Shown here piece by piece: positions 34,156 through 46,495 of a stretch of DNA of 64,000 nucleotides; position 1 is the stretch's first letter, and every line of letters begins with the position of its first letter. The DNA is from Papio anubis. Lineage: Eukaryota; Chordata; Mammalia; Primates; Cercopithecidae. Below the pieces are notes generated by a model that saw nothing but the letters and a program-made list of their open reading frames with translations, did not search any database and had not been told where the DNA came from. The translations under genes and the position numbers were made by a program. The DNA lies in contig NC_044977.1 in assembly GCF_008728515.1 (NCBI RefSeq), positions 3,433,501-3,497,500 of the forward strand. The letters run 5' to 3'.

Positions 34156-35384
34156 TAGCATTCTATTTGAAATATGTCATTATAAAGGAAAACGATTCAT
34201 TTTTCATGTTTTCACTTCAGTTAATACAATTTAGCTATCTGGCAGCAATTCAATTTGGTTATGGGGTAGACAATTCATCTATCAAATCAGGAAAATATTC
34301 TAATCGCCTTTTGAGCGATACTTTAAGGGGGATGATATGGACAAAAGGCCCAATGATGAAATGATTCAAAACACAGAAAAAAATCTAAATCAATATGCTA
34401 CAAAAATTGTAAGTTAAGAATGACATTATTTCTATATTTAAGTAGTAAAGTACAATCTAGTTCAGTTACACATAACTTTCCTGGATACATAAGGAAAGTA
34501 AATTATTGAGGTTGGTAAGGGGAATATGAATTAGGATGTCTATAGATTCCTTTACTTTGTAAGCCTCTTCTAATTGTGTTTTACTAATAGCGCCACGTTC
34601 ATATACTTGGAAAGTATCATCTGGTTATGGATTCTTTGAGAGAGCACACTTCAGACTTCGGTTTGTTCTGTTCACTCTCATCGGATGGGAAAGGGCAGCA
34701 AACTGCACAGAGAACTGTAAACATTCATTTTCATGACCATCATTTAAAACAGCGTGTATTTTTATATGCACATGTTAGCCTGTGTTCTCTCTCTGTCTCT
34801 CTCTCTGTTTCTCTCTCTCTCTTTGCCTATTTTGTTGCTGCCTTTATGTTAGAAATAGTCCTCTGGGGAAATGTTTGGGGGGGCTTTTTCCCTGTACTTT
34901 CCCTGCAATGATTTGGTAAGCACACATAATTTTTTATTGTCTACCATCATTGACAGGTTGGCCTCAAGGCGCAGTGTTCTGCACAGCACATCATGGTTTA
35001 TTGATGAGCAGTGGGAACTGAAGCAGAGTGGTGGAAGCTGGCACACCAGCTACAGATCCTTGTTTAGAAACCAACTGGGCATTCGGTAATGAGACCAAGT
35101 GGTCTCGTTCGCAGTCCTCAGCTCAGGCCAGAGAGCTGTCTGAGGATGTGTTGGAAGGAAAAAAAAAACCAAACACCCATATATTTTAAGTAGCTTCTGC
35201 CACCAGCAGTTTAAACCTAATGCCATATACTTACCACACTTTCAGAATTCTTCAAAGAAATGTTTAGGATGGAACTAAGAGTAAACTAGGTTCTTGGCCC
35301 AGAGTTTGAAGTGTACAATAAAAAGAATATGAGTTCATTTTTTCCCCAGAATAATTTGTTCTAAAAATTAAAGTAGTTCTACTT
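34156..35384. other. Unannotated; CT repeat and a palindrome
   Basis: (CT)n lies at about 34786-34822. 34930-35150 is GC-richer and unique-looking, with a near-perfect palindrome at 35088-35109 (aatgagacca ag tggtctcgtt). No gene is supported. Confidence 0.5.
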
Positions 35385-36500
35385 AGCTGAAGAAGTAATA
35401 TGTGCATAAAGTAAAATTTTTAAAATTCAAACATTATGAATAGATAATCTAGGTTCCCACAGATATATTGGCTGCTGCCAATTGTGCAACTCCTTTCAGA
35501 AATATTCTATATTCATTCACTTTTGAAAGCCACGAAGGACATGGAAGCACATTCTCTAAGTTTAATTAACAATACATTTGGATTACGCTCCTTATCAGCC
35601 CATGCATTTTCTTTATTTTTATAGTGGTCCATCATGTGCAGATAGCAGTTTATTTAACTGATCCTTGCTTTCAGTTAATAGACAATGCCAGAACGAACAT
35701 TTTTATACATAAGTACTATGGCGAGTATATTTGTAGTTTTAATTTCATGAAAGAAAAGGGTACATCCCTCTTACATTTCTACCAAGACTTCAGGGCTTTA
35801 TCTCAACACTCCTGCCAAAAATGCTAAAATTTTAGTCACATAATAGTTGAAAAATGGAATCTCATTGATGTAATTTTCTTGATTATGAGTAGAGTACTTT
35901 TCAACATTTTTCTGCAATCTATCTGTTCTTGTATTTGTAAAATGTCCCACTGAGGTTTTAGTTTTAAAATTTATTCATTTATAGATTAATGATAAAATAT
36001 ATCATATATTTTTATGATATGTACGTATAATAGTATGTTACACATATATTTTCTGTAATGTATGTCTCAAATATTTTTCTACTTTATCTTTTAATTTTTC
36101 TTAATTCTATTTTTATGTAGAAATTATTGTTTCATATATTATCACTTATATTAGTAATTTCCTTTAATACTTCTGTTTTTTTATTTGTTTCAGGTATATA
36201 TTCCCTTCTCCAAGTTGTCAGTCATTCCCTTGTATTTTGGCTAGATAGCTGTTTCTTTGTATTGTTTAAGTTTTGGTCCATTTGAAATGAATTTTGTATT
36301 TTGTTGTAAGGAGTGAAGCAAGTTTTAGCTTATATATTTTTTTCAAGATAATAAACACCTGTCCCAACATTATGTGACATGTACCTTTTCACCATGTTTC
36401 AAATTCTGTCTTTACCTTGGCCACTATTTCATTGTGTTATTCTATTTAATCACGAACCAGCTTGTTCATACCATATTTAAAATGGGCTTTTGTATTTCCT
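35385..36500 (-). mobile_element. Old L1 (L1ME-like), antisense
   Basis: aaaatttttaaaattcaaac, gtggtccatcatgtgcagat, ggttttagttttaaaattta, gttttggtccatttgaaatg and ataataaacacctgtcccaa match reverse-complement L1M 3' UTR and ORF2. Heavily decayed. Confidence 0.75.
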
Positions 36501-39500
36501 TATAACACAAATTTCTTCTGATATTCTATTATGTAAGCCTGCTGTTTCGGGTTGTGATGATTATACAGAAAGTAGTCTCCAGATTTAAAACAAATTTATA
36601 CATTCCTACATTTAAAATAGTTATAAATATAGATGATATGCCATTCACTTCTTTGGAATGAAGATAAGACATTAATGCATGACTAAAGTGGAATTGAAAA
36701 TGAATGTTTTTGGAAGAAATATATTCCCCACATTATTCAAGTAAAATTTGTATTATTGTGAAAGACAAAGTAGAGGATCTGCAAAAATACTTGATTTAGC
36801 ATGAGAAGACATAGCTTATTGTGCAAGATCTAATGCTTCTTAGCTACAGAATCTTAGTAAGTGATTTGGCCTCTATCAACCCTGGATTACTCTTGAATAA
36901 GGAAAATGTTCTCAGTCTACCTCATGAAATTGCTGTCAGGACAATATGCAATACTATAATATCAATGTTATTTCCAAAGGGTAAATTCTTATCTAAATCA
37001 TACCAATCATCTTTATAATAATAATTCTAAATTGTGCAACCTATCATTCAATAAAGTTTGTATGAATAGTGCTGTGTATCTGAATCTTCGTTAAATCTTT
37101 ATTACCCAGGTTTCATTGTGCTCCTGAGGAACTTAGGCATCAAAGGCCACTTTTACTTTTGACAATTAAATAGTACAGATGACCACTACATAATATGTTA
37201 GTCTAATTAGAAATGTTTAAATTCAGATCAAGTGTTTGAAGAGACCTATCATTTGATGTTTGGTACTGAGGGAGTACAGTTGTATAATTGACTGAGTCTT
37301 CTAGCTTTATAAGATTGACTATCACCAATTGTCAACTTGCAAATTGGCAAATTAATAGCCCTTATATTCAATCTATGTCAAGTCCTTCAAATGATCTGAA
37401 TAAATGACTCGTACTCTGACAATTTGTACCACATCCATTTATCCTATATACTATATTGATTCTTATGTTTCTGAGTCCAGGCTTGGGCACTTGATTTGGG
37501 TCTGGCCATCAGATTTGCACTCCCTGGCCACAGTGGGAAGTTCACAGATGGGTGTATTGGCAGTCAAAGCCAATGAAGAATGATGAAGCTTTTACTAAGT
37601 TTTCTGGAAAAGAAACTGCTTCTTGTACTTGAATCTGAGTGGATGCAAAGGCTAGATCTAACGTAGCAACTCTCTATGTCTCAGAAAAAATCACACAGAA
37701 GGATGTCAACAGATAGAGAGTAACCTCTTCCTGAGGACATATTTTAGTTCAGATTCTAGACATATGTGATGCAAAATATTCCATTGGAGTTGAAATCAGT
37801 TTAAGGCCATTTTTACTTACAGAATCCAATGAACAATTCAAGGTTATTTGACGCTATTGTAAATTATACCATAATAATTGATTTCTCAAGCATTGACGTT
37901 CACAATATTATTCTGCTCATTGCCTTTTTTAAAAAAGTGTGTGTGTGTGTGTGTGCGCGCGCATGTTGTAGCATGACTATCAAACAAACTTTTTTTCAAT
38001 AAGGTCTCTTAATTGAGTTATAGGTTATCAAAGACAATTTTAAAGTTAGGCTTTCTTTAAAAATCCTTTAAAATGAAGAATGCCAAATTTTGCAGATGTT
38101 TTCATTGGGAGCCAATGATTATTAGCTCATAAATTTATCTTTAGTATGGCAGTGCCTTTGTATAGAACTGTTCAAAAATTGGGTGTTAACTGAGGGCATA
38201 TTGTAGGTTCTATCAACATTTCCGAAACACTGTTAGAGCAGCTTGTAAAGGGAACTGCTGTCTGACTCTAATTTTCAATGTAGTGAGATATAAACTTGTA
38301 AAATTTAAAGTTAACACCCTAGAATCTTGCTATTCTTCACGATTGACTGGTCTAATATGTCATTCAACTGGTTGTCCAGATAAACTGTGGTTTTATTTAG
38401 AAACCTCATGTGATCACAGTGTGGATTTACAGGATGAACAGTGAAAAACATTAAAAGAATGATCATATCGCACACACTCCAAACAAATGAAAAATTAAGA
38501 GCACTCGGTAACAACAAAATTTCTATGCAGCTTCTAACTTGTAACTGGGGCTAAGGCTCACCCCCCCAACCTCAAATAGGTAATATTAATGTTACACTAA
38601 GTCATGTTTTTACTATGCATGTAAAGAGAATTAATGAAAATAAATATTAAATATATTTCCCTCATGAGACAATTTTCCGAGTTTAATAATCATGTATCAT
38701 TCTGATAGATACACTTCCCTTTAAACCTCCTCATTAGAATGATAAAAAGTCAAGGTATTTCGGTAATCAAAATAGGAAAATGGCATGAAACTATAATAAA
38801 GGAAAGCCAGCTGAGAAGCCTGCTACAAAACAATACCATGTATAATTGGTCCTTAATTATGCAGATTTAGCAAATGGCAGAAGGACAGTTGTATTCCTTG
38901 ACCAAGGCTGCCTGCCAAGTCAAGCTGACATAAACGTAGGAAGGATCCCACCCTATGATCCTGACTGCTGCATCTCTTCCACAATGACAACATATTTTTG
39001 AGTAAGAAAGAAATCCGTGGATTTGCTAAAACAAGTCAAGTTGATGTGTTTGGTATAAGTGACAATTCCCAATAACACTATTACCAATGTTTTATTAAAC
39101 ATATCAATTTTTTTGAAATCAAAGTCTTAAGGGCACCTGAAGAAAACCAAATAATAGCCTATGCACTTGTGTAGAGGATAAGTTAACTGCATGGTTCTTT
39201 GCAAAAATAATTTCTACACATAGATGAGGGTCTTTGAAAATAAAGAAATGTCATTGAAAAAGTACATATGTGTTGTCTTTTACTACATCCATTGAAGAAA
39301 CAAGCTATAGAAAAACCTGATTATTGTTATATTTCACATTTACACCATAATTTTGCATACCTGTTAAAATATCTTAAAATGCTATTTGTAAACAAACAAG
39401 TACTTTGAAAATCATTTGTGCAGGTGCTTTACTGGGACTGCCATAGCCAGAGTTGGCCTCTAGTACCATCGCTCTCCTTCTTGACCTCTGAGAACACACT

Positions 39501-40684
39501 CATTGTTAGAGAAAAGGACTGTCTATCCTTAGCTTCGCACCCATAGGTACTTACTGATTTCCTGAGAAGGTAGAAAATACCTGGACAGAATCCAACAGTA
39601 CCATAGTTTCAAAATAATAAATTCAGCCTCTGATGAGCTGCAGTTGGACATATTTTCCGATCAGCCACTATGGAGGTGACTTTAACAGAAGAAAAATAAA
39701 TTTAGTTGAGTAATTTCTTTCCTTCCTCCTCTCAAGTTCAATTTTTTTTTACTACTGTTTTGAATGAGGAAGAGAAGTAGCATGCCTTAGCAACATCTTG
39801 CCAATAAAATTTATTTCTCAACGTACGGTAACAGGCACTAGCGTCATTTCCTGCTTCTTGGACAGTAAAATTGGAAAGGAGTTCCTTGACTATTTGTCAG
39901 GGATTGAGATGCCATACAGGATCCAGGTAAAAATGTATTTCACTAGGTCAGTGAAAATCTCTGAATAGCTTAGAAGAAATAGCATCCAAAACGTTGCCAA
40001 GAATTTAAGAATAGGAGAAAAGAAGGGATAGGAACATGAGATAGAAGTGATTTAGAATGAAACTGAAAGCTAAATTAAGGTGGAACCTACATGTGGTAAG
40101 GAAATGTGGTTTGAGGGATATTTATGTCTTAATAATTATATGTTCATATGATGTTCTCTACTTTAAATAGCATTATGTTAAATGGAAGAAAATACGTGTG
40201 TCTTTTTTTGTTCTGGATGGGTGCTAGTATGCATCAAACGTTAGTCAATCATCTATCAATCCAAAATCTCAGTGTTCACAGTAACTTAAGGGTTTTAGAT
40301 TTTTGTAATAAAATACAGAAATACTTTCAATGGAAAAAACTGAAATTACGTTTGCATCAACATAACACTTTATGCATTCATAATAGGATTAGCCCAGAAT
40401 AGTTTTAGTATCTATGAAACATTGTCTTACTGTAAAGCCTACTCATATTCCCATGTTATCAGGTGTACATTCTTAGTGGCAAGCATGAGATTCTGCAAAA
40501 TAAAATAAAAGAAACTGGGAACTGCTTTGCAACCTGTGTACATCATGAATCACTGGTAAGAAACTGAATATGACCTCAGTTCCTGGAATGTACTAAAAAA
40601 TCACATGTTTAAATTGGTAATTCCAAGCCCCTTTAAAGCATTTTTGTCTCAGTTATTTTGCTTTGTGGGCCTCACGTTTTAAAT
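36501..40684. other. Mostly unannotated; one GT/GC repeat
   Basis: 37938-37965 is (GT)n running into (GC)n. 37470-37640 may be an old DNA-transposon or LTR remnant that I cannot name. No gene is supported in the rest. Confidence 0.45.
37938..37965. repeat. (GT)n-(GC)n alternating purine-pyrimidine repeat
   Basis: gtgtgtgtgtgtgtgtgtgc followed by gcgcgcatg. Alternating GT/GC tracts of this kind favour Z-DNA. Confidence 0.9.
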
Positions 40685-41440
40685 ATGATTTTTACTGTGG
40701 TAAACCCACATAACATTAAATATACCATCTTACCCATTTTTAAGTGTACAGTTCAGTGGAGTTAGATACATTCCTAATGTGCCACCACCATGATCCTCCA
40801 TCCACAAAACTTTGTTCATCTTAAAGACTGAAATTCTGTACCCATGAAACAAGAACTCTCCATTGCTGACTCCCCACAGTTCCTGGCAGCCACCATTCTA
40901 CTCTCTGTTTCAGTGACTTTGACTATTCTACCTACCTACCTCATATAAGCAGAATCGGACAGTATTTATCCTTGCATGACTGACTCATTTTACTTAGTAT
41001 AATGTTTTCAAGGTTCATCCATGTTGCAGCATGTGTCAGAATCTCCTTCCTTTTTAAGGCTGAATGATATTTCACTGAAAGTAAGTGCCACATTTTGCTT
41101 GTTCATTCATCTGCTGATGGACATTTGGATTGCTTCCATATTTCAGCTGTTGTGAATAATGCAGCTATGAACATGGGTGTATAAATATCTCTTTGAGATA
41201 CGCTTTCTATTCTTTTGGGTCTATACACCAAAGTGGAATTGGTGCATCATATGGTAATTCTATTTTTAAATTTTTGTGGAACTGCCATACTGTTTTTCAC
41301 AGCAGTTGTATCATTTTACATTTTGAACAGTGCACAAGGATTCCAGTTTCTCTGCATCCTTGCCAACACTTGTTATTTTCAGGTTTTTTTTTTTTTTTTT
41401 TTTTTTTGATAGGAGCCATTCTGGAAAAGGATCTTATTTA
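40685..41440 (-). mobile_element. L1M (L1MA/L1MB-like) ORF2 3' region, antisense
   Basis: taaacccacataacattaaa, agtgtacagttcagtggagt, cctcatataagcagaatcgg, gttcatccatgttgcagcat, tctgctgatggacatttgga and tccagtttctctgcatcctt are hallmark reverse-complement L1 sequence. A T-run lies at 41385-41407. Plus-strand open frames here are shadows. Confidence 0.88.
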
Positions 41441-42119
41441 GAAAAGTACAATCCTCACTTATTTGTGTATGTTAGACAGATAAACAAATGTCATTATAAG
41501 ACTTCTTCTTCCAGCATCCCCTGATTCTAAATCTTAGGAATATTGAAGATGCGATTTTCAGATTTCCACATTTTACAAATGGCATTAGTATGGTAATGAC
41601 ATTGATGATTATATTGTAAAAATGTACCAGTAAGATCTCACCCTGCAATTGAAATAATCCTCGGAAGTCAGTCTGTGGAATTGTTTTACAAGGGGACAGC
41701 ACAGTGAAACTCTCCAAAGGTACCATTTTATTGTGCCAAATTTGATATTTAAAATGGTCCAAGGGTGGGAGAATAAAACAAAGAACCAGTGAGTCCTCAA
41801 CATTACACAGTGTAAATTATTAAAGAAGCAGCTAATAATACAAATGTGGTCCAATTCCTTAAATAAACTCAACAAGAGTCCCTGAGTAGTCTCTAATATC
41901 TGCAGACTATACCAGGTAGTGCAAAATTAGAGTACTAATATGTGGTTTCAAAAGTATATAGCACAGTTGCTTGAGAAGGAAATCTATCAGAAGGACACAT
42001 GTTTGTAAGACATTTACAGCAGAGGTTCATGTCATTTGACAACAGGTAACCTGTCAAACAATCATAGGATGAAACTGCAAAGTTATATGGCACCACCTCT
42101 ATAACGTAACCAGAATATA
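41441..42119. other. No recognisable feature
   Basis: No gene or nameable repeat. Confidence 0.4.
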
Positions 42120-42860
42120 AGTACGTCTCTCCCCCTCTACCTCCACTTTCTCCTTGGTCCAGTCCACCATCCTCATTTGCCTGCTCTACTGCAATAGCTT
42201 GAAATTATTTTCTCATGTACTCTTTTGCATCTTAGTGTTCTTTTAAAACAACATCCTCAATCATTTCATTCAAATGGAATTCAGGTCCTGGTACCGTTCT
42301 GTTCAAAACTGTCCAATCTCCTCTATTATGTCAGAATTAACGATGTAATTTTTGTAGCAACCGACAAGGACTTTCACAACCTGGCTGCCTATTGCCTCTG
42401 ATCTCATTCCCTACTCCTCTCCCCTTGCTCTGTCTGTTCTGGCCTAATGGTTTCTTACTGTTTATCAAACACACTGCAAGTAGTCTCAACTAGAAGCACT
42501 TTCTCCAGACAGCTGCATGGCTTATTTATTGAATCCTCCACATTTTTCTCAAATATTACCTTGGCAAATCTGACTAAATCTGACTACTGCATTTAAAATT
42601 ACAATAGATCCTGTCACATACCACCCCCCGACCTGATCTTTGTTTTTTCCTCATACTTACTACACTTTAACTTGCTTTAAAATCTAGTTGGTGTACTTAT
42701 TGTTTATGTCATATCACTGCCAGCCTGCATTACTGGATTGTAAGCTCCATAAGGACAGGAATTCTTCATAGTTGTTTACTCATCAATGCATCCTGAGAGC
42801 CTAGAATAGTGCCTGACACATGGGAAGATGTTCAATAAATGTTTGTCATTCACATAACAG
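42120..42860 (+). mobile_element. L2 LINE 3' portion, sense
   Basis: ctgctctactgcaatagctt, cacaacctggctgcctattg, ctgcattactggattgtaag, ctccataaggacaggaattc, tgcctgacacatgggaagat and gttcaataaatgtttgtcat match L2 to its end. Confidence 0.82.
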
Positions 42861-43401
42861 TGAAGCTCAGTAACTATATTAGACTCAGCATGTTTTGATC
42901 AGAAGACCTTACTCGACCATAGTGTTTATGGTAGTTCTGTACTTAGATAGATAACAGGCGTAGATGTGGCATTATAAGCAATTAGCTGAGGTACTTCAAC
43001 ATTATCTTCCTATGAAGCACTTTGTAAAGTTGACTTCTTTCAGCATTAGAATAATTTACCTGTTTGAGATTCTTAGGAATGTGCTGAGTGAACTCAGTAT
43101 TCCCTCCAAGAGACTTTTCCATTCCTCATCATAAGGAGATTGTCTACGAAGTCTTTTGGAAAAAAGCTGATTCGAAGATTAGAAATCAGTGTCAAAATGT
43201 CTGTACTATTTTCCAGTAACAGGGAGCAATGGATTCCCTAAGGATTTCCACAAATTTTAAAGCCTGAAAGAATGGAATTTATTCTGGATTTATAAATTGC
43301 AAAAATTCAAGTTTTACCCTAAATAAATAGCCTACAGAATTTGGGTATCTATAATGGCACAATGTGCACCAGACCAGATGCACATGTCACATAATCTATC
43401 A
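42861..43401. other. No recognisable feature
   Basis: No gene or nameable repeat. Confidence 0.4.
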
Positions 43402-43812
43402 TGATAGTCCTTTTGATGTGTCAGCTTGGATAGACTTCAATCCCCAGATAACCAACCCAACACTAATGTGGGAGTGACTGGGAAGATATTTTATTCATGT
43501 GATTAAGTTCATAATCAATTGACTTTAATTAAGGTGAATTGTCCCAGATAATCTGAGTGGGCCTGATTCAGTCAGTTGAAACACCTTAAAAATAGGGTTG
43601 AGGCTTCCCTGATGGAAGAATAAATTCCACCTGTGGAGAGCAACGTCAGCCCATGCAGGAGACTTCCACTCTACCATTCCTGATGGCCTGTACTACAGAC
43701 TACAGACTTGCCTAGCCAACCCCCACAATAGTGTAAACCAATTCATTGCATAGATCTCTTTATGTGTATCTTCTACTGGTTCTGTCTCTTTGACTGAACC
43801 CTGATGAATACA
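43402..43812 (+). mobile_element. ERVL-type solitary LTR (MLT2-like)
   Basis: Starts TG and ends CA. Contains gatgtgtcagcttggataga, aatcaattgactttaattaa, gagtgggcctgattcagtca, gttgaaacacctta, tagccaacccccacaatagt, tactggttctgtctctttga and accctgatgaataca, a pattern I associate with ERVL MLT2-type LTRs. The family name is tentative. No internal viral sequence and no clear target duplication. Confidence 0.6.
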
Positions 43813-44205
43813 GCTATTAATGCCCCAAAGTAATGTAAGACTTGATGAAGATCATAAAGGCACAGAAAATTACAAACTTAATCTAATGCCTACAGCCAAT
43901 TCATTTCTGTTAGAAAAAAATAGAAATTGGAGAATCTCTACAAACTTGCCCTTGAGTAAATTTTGGACAGCTGTATTATTTATGATGGTTATGATGGTAC
44001 TGCAGATACTGAATATTAATTACTCATCTTATGCCTTCAGTTGGATTTTTTATTCTTGTAGAATTATCTCCTGCACTTAAGAAATCCTCCTTTTATAAAT
44101 AATTTAGAGACAAATACATTATAAATATTTCAATTATGTGATCAACAACTTTCATAAAATCTTCCCACTAGAATGTGTAAGTTGCAGGATGGAAGGCAAA
44201 ATTTT
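43813..44205. other. No recognisable feature
   Basis: An 86-codon plus-strand open frame (43820-44080) ends in a hydrophobic stretch but has no recognisable homology and no support. Confidence 0.35.
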
Positions 44206-44477
44206 CTATTTTTCTTTCTTTCTTTCATTCTTTTTTTTTTTTTTGAGACGGAGTCTTCCTCTGTGGCCCAGGCTGGAGTGAGCGGCGCCATCTTGGCTCC
44301 CTGCAAGCTCCGCCCCCGGGTTCCCGCCATTCTTCTGCCTCAGCCTCCCGAGGAGCTGGGACCGCAGGTGCCGCCACCACGCCTGGCTAGTTTTTTGTAT
44401 TTTTAGTAGAGAGGGGATTTCACCGTGTTAGCCAGGATGGTCTTGATCTCTTGACCTCGTGATTCACTATTTTTCTT
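44206..44477 (-). mobile_element. AluY, antisense, 5' truncated, with TSDs
   Basis: A T-run, then gagacggagtcttcctctgt, tgcaagctccgcccccgggt, caggatggtcttgatctctt and gacctcgtg. The last about 60 bases (Alu 5' end) are absent. Target duplications of ctatttttctt lie at 44206-44216 and 44467-44477. The Alu itself covers about 44231-44462. Confidence 0.93.
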
Positions 44478-45414
44478 AATTTGTTCACTAACATATTATC
44501 AATGCCTAAATCAGTAAATGATTCATAATATTTGTCAAATGAATGAATCACTTAACAATTTTATGGATAAAGGAATAATATTCCAAAGACATCTTCTTAG
44601 GCTTGTGAATTAATGCTACTGCTGTTCACTGTGGGTGAGGCGATGTGCATGTATCCATCTGTCCCCAATGTTAAGAAAAAAGACCGTCAGAATTCTGGCT
44701 ACTCAATTTCTAATCATGTCCTAATCGTGTTTCCTAAAAGACACAACCAGTGCCAAACCACTTCATTTTTCCCAGGTCACAGTACTGCTGATAATATTGA
44801 TTATCAAATTGAAGAATGATGTTTTAGGTTTGAAAGTTAATAGCAGAAAAGCATTTCCTAATTCATCCAGAGCATCTATACTCATGCTAGTAAATTTTCT
44901 TGCAGTTAAAATTTTTGGTTTTTTGTTTGTTTGTTTGTTTACTCTTCACTATTTTTGTTTGCTTGTGCCAACAAAATTCCAGAAGTTGCAAAGCAGCAAT
45001 TTCTTCCTTAGCAAGAGGAACATATAGAGTTTAGCCTTCTGTTCTATTAAAACTGCTTTGTGTACATCCACATTGTATCTTTGTCATGAAATCATGTCAC
45101 TGTTACTTTCTTCTAAATTCCTATAACTTATATCTTCATAACACCTGTAATGACTGTCATCATTTTGGGGATACTCTCTTCATATCAATGATAAAAATAT
45201 ACAATGGCCTTGTAATAGGGCACTTTTCGTTTTATCTGTCCCAACTAGTTACTTTCCTTCACAGCACTGCTTTATCAATTAAAAAAGAAAAACAAAAATA
45301 AAAGCAAAAATATCCTTTCTTCATCTCACATCTTTGTTCCAGATCTTACAATGACCATTAACTTTTCTGCTAATGCAAGCTGAGCATTCTGCCTTCGTAA
45401 TTAAGATGTTTTAA
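44478..45414. other. No recognisable feature
   Basis: A (TTTG)n tract lies at about 44917-44940. No gene is supported. Confidence 0.45.
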
Positions 45415-45675
45415 GAACTTGAGATCAGAAGTCAGAATGCCTGAGTTTGAATTTTGGTTTTGAGGTTTATTATTTGCATGACTCCGGCAAGTCTTTTGAA
45501 TGCATTGTACTTAATCATCCTAATCTGTAAAACGGACACAGAAATAGCATCCATTTCATGAGAGAGGTTAGGAGGATTGAGGGAGTTAATATATACATGG
45601 GAATAATTTAGAATGGTCACTGTCAGATGATAACTGCAGAATAAATTTTAGCTATCGTCATCATCAGTATTAAAA
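45415..45675 (+). mobile_element. MIR SINE, sense
   Basis: agtcagaatgcctgagtttg, catgactccggcaagtcttt, tgtaaaacggacacagaaat and ttaggaggattgagggagtt, with a 3' tcgtcatcatcag, follow the MIR consensus over most of its length. Confidence 0.8.
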
Positions 45676-46364
45676 TAATTATTTTAACTTGTACCACATG
45701 CTGGTCAAGCATTATTTGCTATTTTGGGGAATGTATACTTTAATATAGATTCAGGCAATCTGCACAGCCAGGGACGGAGAGAAACTGGACTTAACAGTAT
45801 TCTTTAGATTTGCTGGCACAATTGGACTGGCCGGTGTGTGATTTGGCTAATTGCGCAATCGGAGAAGAGCCAACAGTAACAGTTTATCCAATGAGAGGAA
45901 ACATTCAGCTTTAGTAATCGCCCTACTAAAAGAAATACTTTGATGCCGAGCCAGGAACTTTGGCTTTATTTAAATAAATACTGTTTCTTCTAGGGAGATA
46001 GTTTTTATTTTCAGAAATCCTTAAGAGAGTTTTTCTTTTAAAAAAAATCAATGACGAGAATATCGTAATTCAAACCTAAAGTTGGCAGAAACTCCTTGGC
46101 TTTCTGAAAATGACCTTTGACCCAACATGGTAAAATGCATACCCATTTTATCTTTCTTCCACTAAACCCTAATATCACTACTCTGGCTAGTTCATTTTAC
46201 TGATTCCAAACTCTCCTAGTATAATTTTTGCCTCTACTATTTTGCTTATATTGCTTTTACCTTTGTAGAAGTCTCTCTCTAATGTTTGGAGGTTAAAGTC
46301 ATGTTTTCTGTGTCCCAAACTCTTCAATATCTCTAGTCACTGTCAACCTTTCCATTTATGTACT
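45676..46364. other. Unique sequence with candidate regulatory patch
   Basis: 45765-45990 is GC-richer than its surroundings and contains the perfect C/EBP-type palindrome attgcgcaat (45850-45859) and a CCAAT box in atccaatgagagg (about 45888-45900). No gene and no known repeat. Confidence 0.4.
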
Positions 46365-46478
46365 TAGTTAGGCAACATTGACTCTGTGCTCCCTGTATTT
46401 CAGGCACTGTTTTAGGAGCATAAAATACAGGAGTAGATAATAGACCAAGGGTGTGCTCGTCCTCAGAGGAGTTTGCAT
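46365..46478 (-). mobile_element. L2 fragment, antisense (left part, split by L1PA)
   Basis: tgtatttcaggcactgtttt, aggagcataaaatacagg and gaggagtttgcattaaag match reverse-complement L2 (ccaggcactgttctagg ... ggagcttacattctag). It continues after the L1 at 52668. Confidence 0.7.
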
Positions 46479-46495
46479 TAAAGTGAGGAAAATGC
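46479..46495. repeat. L1PA target-site duplication, left copy
   Basis: taaagtgaggaaaatgc, identical to 52651-52667. The preceding tt/aaag fits the L1 endonuclease preference TT/AAAA. Confidence 0.95.

Noticed and set aside
41193..41524. Three overlapping plus-strand frames with poly-Phe
   Set aside because: They arise from the antisense L1 and its T-run at 41385-41407.
44142..44406. Open frames on both strands over 44.1-44.4 kb
   Set aside because: They are shadows of the antisense AluY and its T-run.
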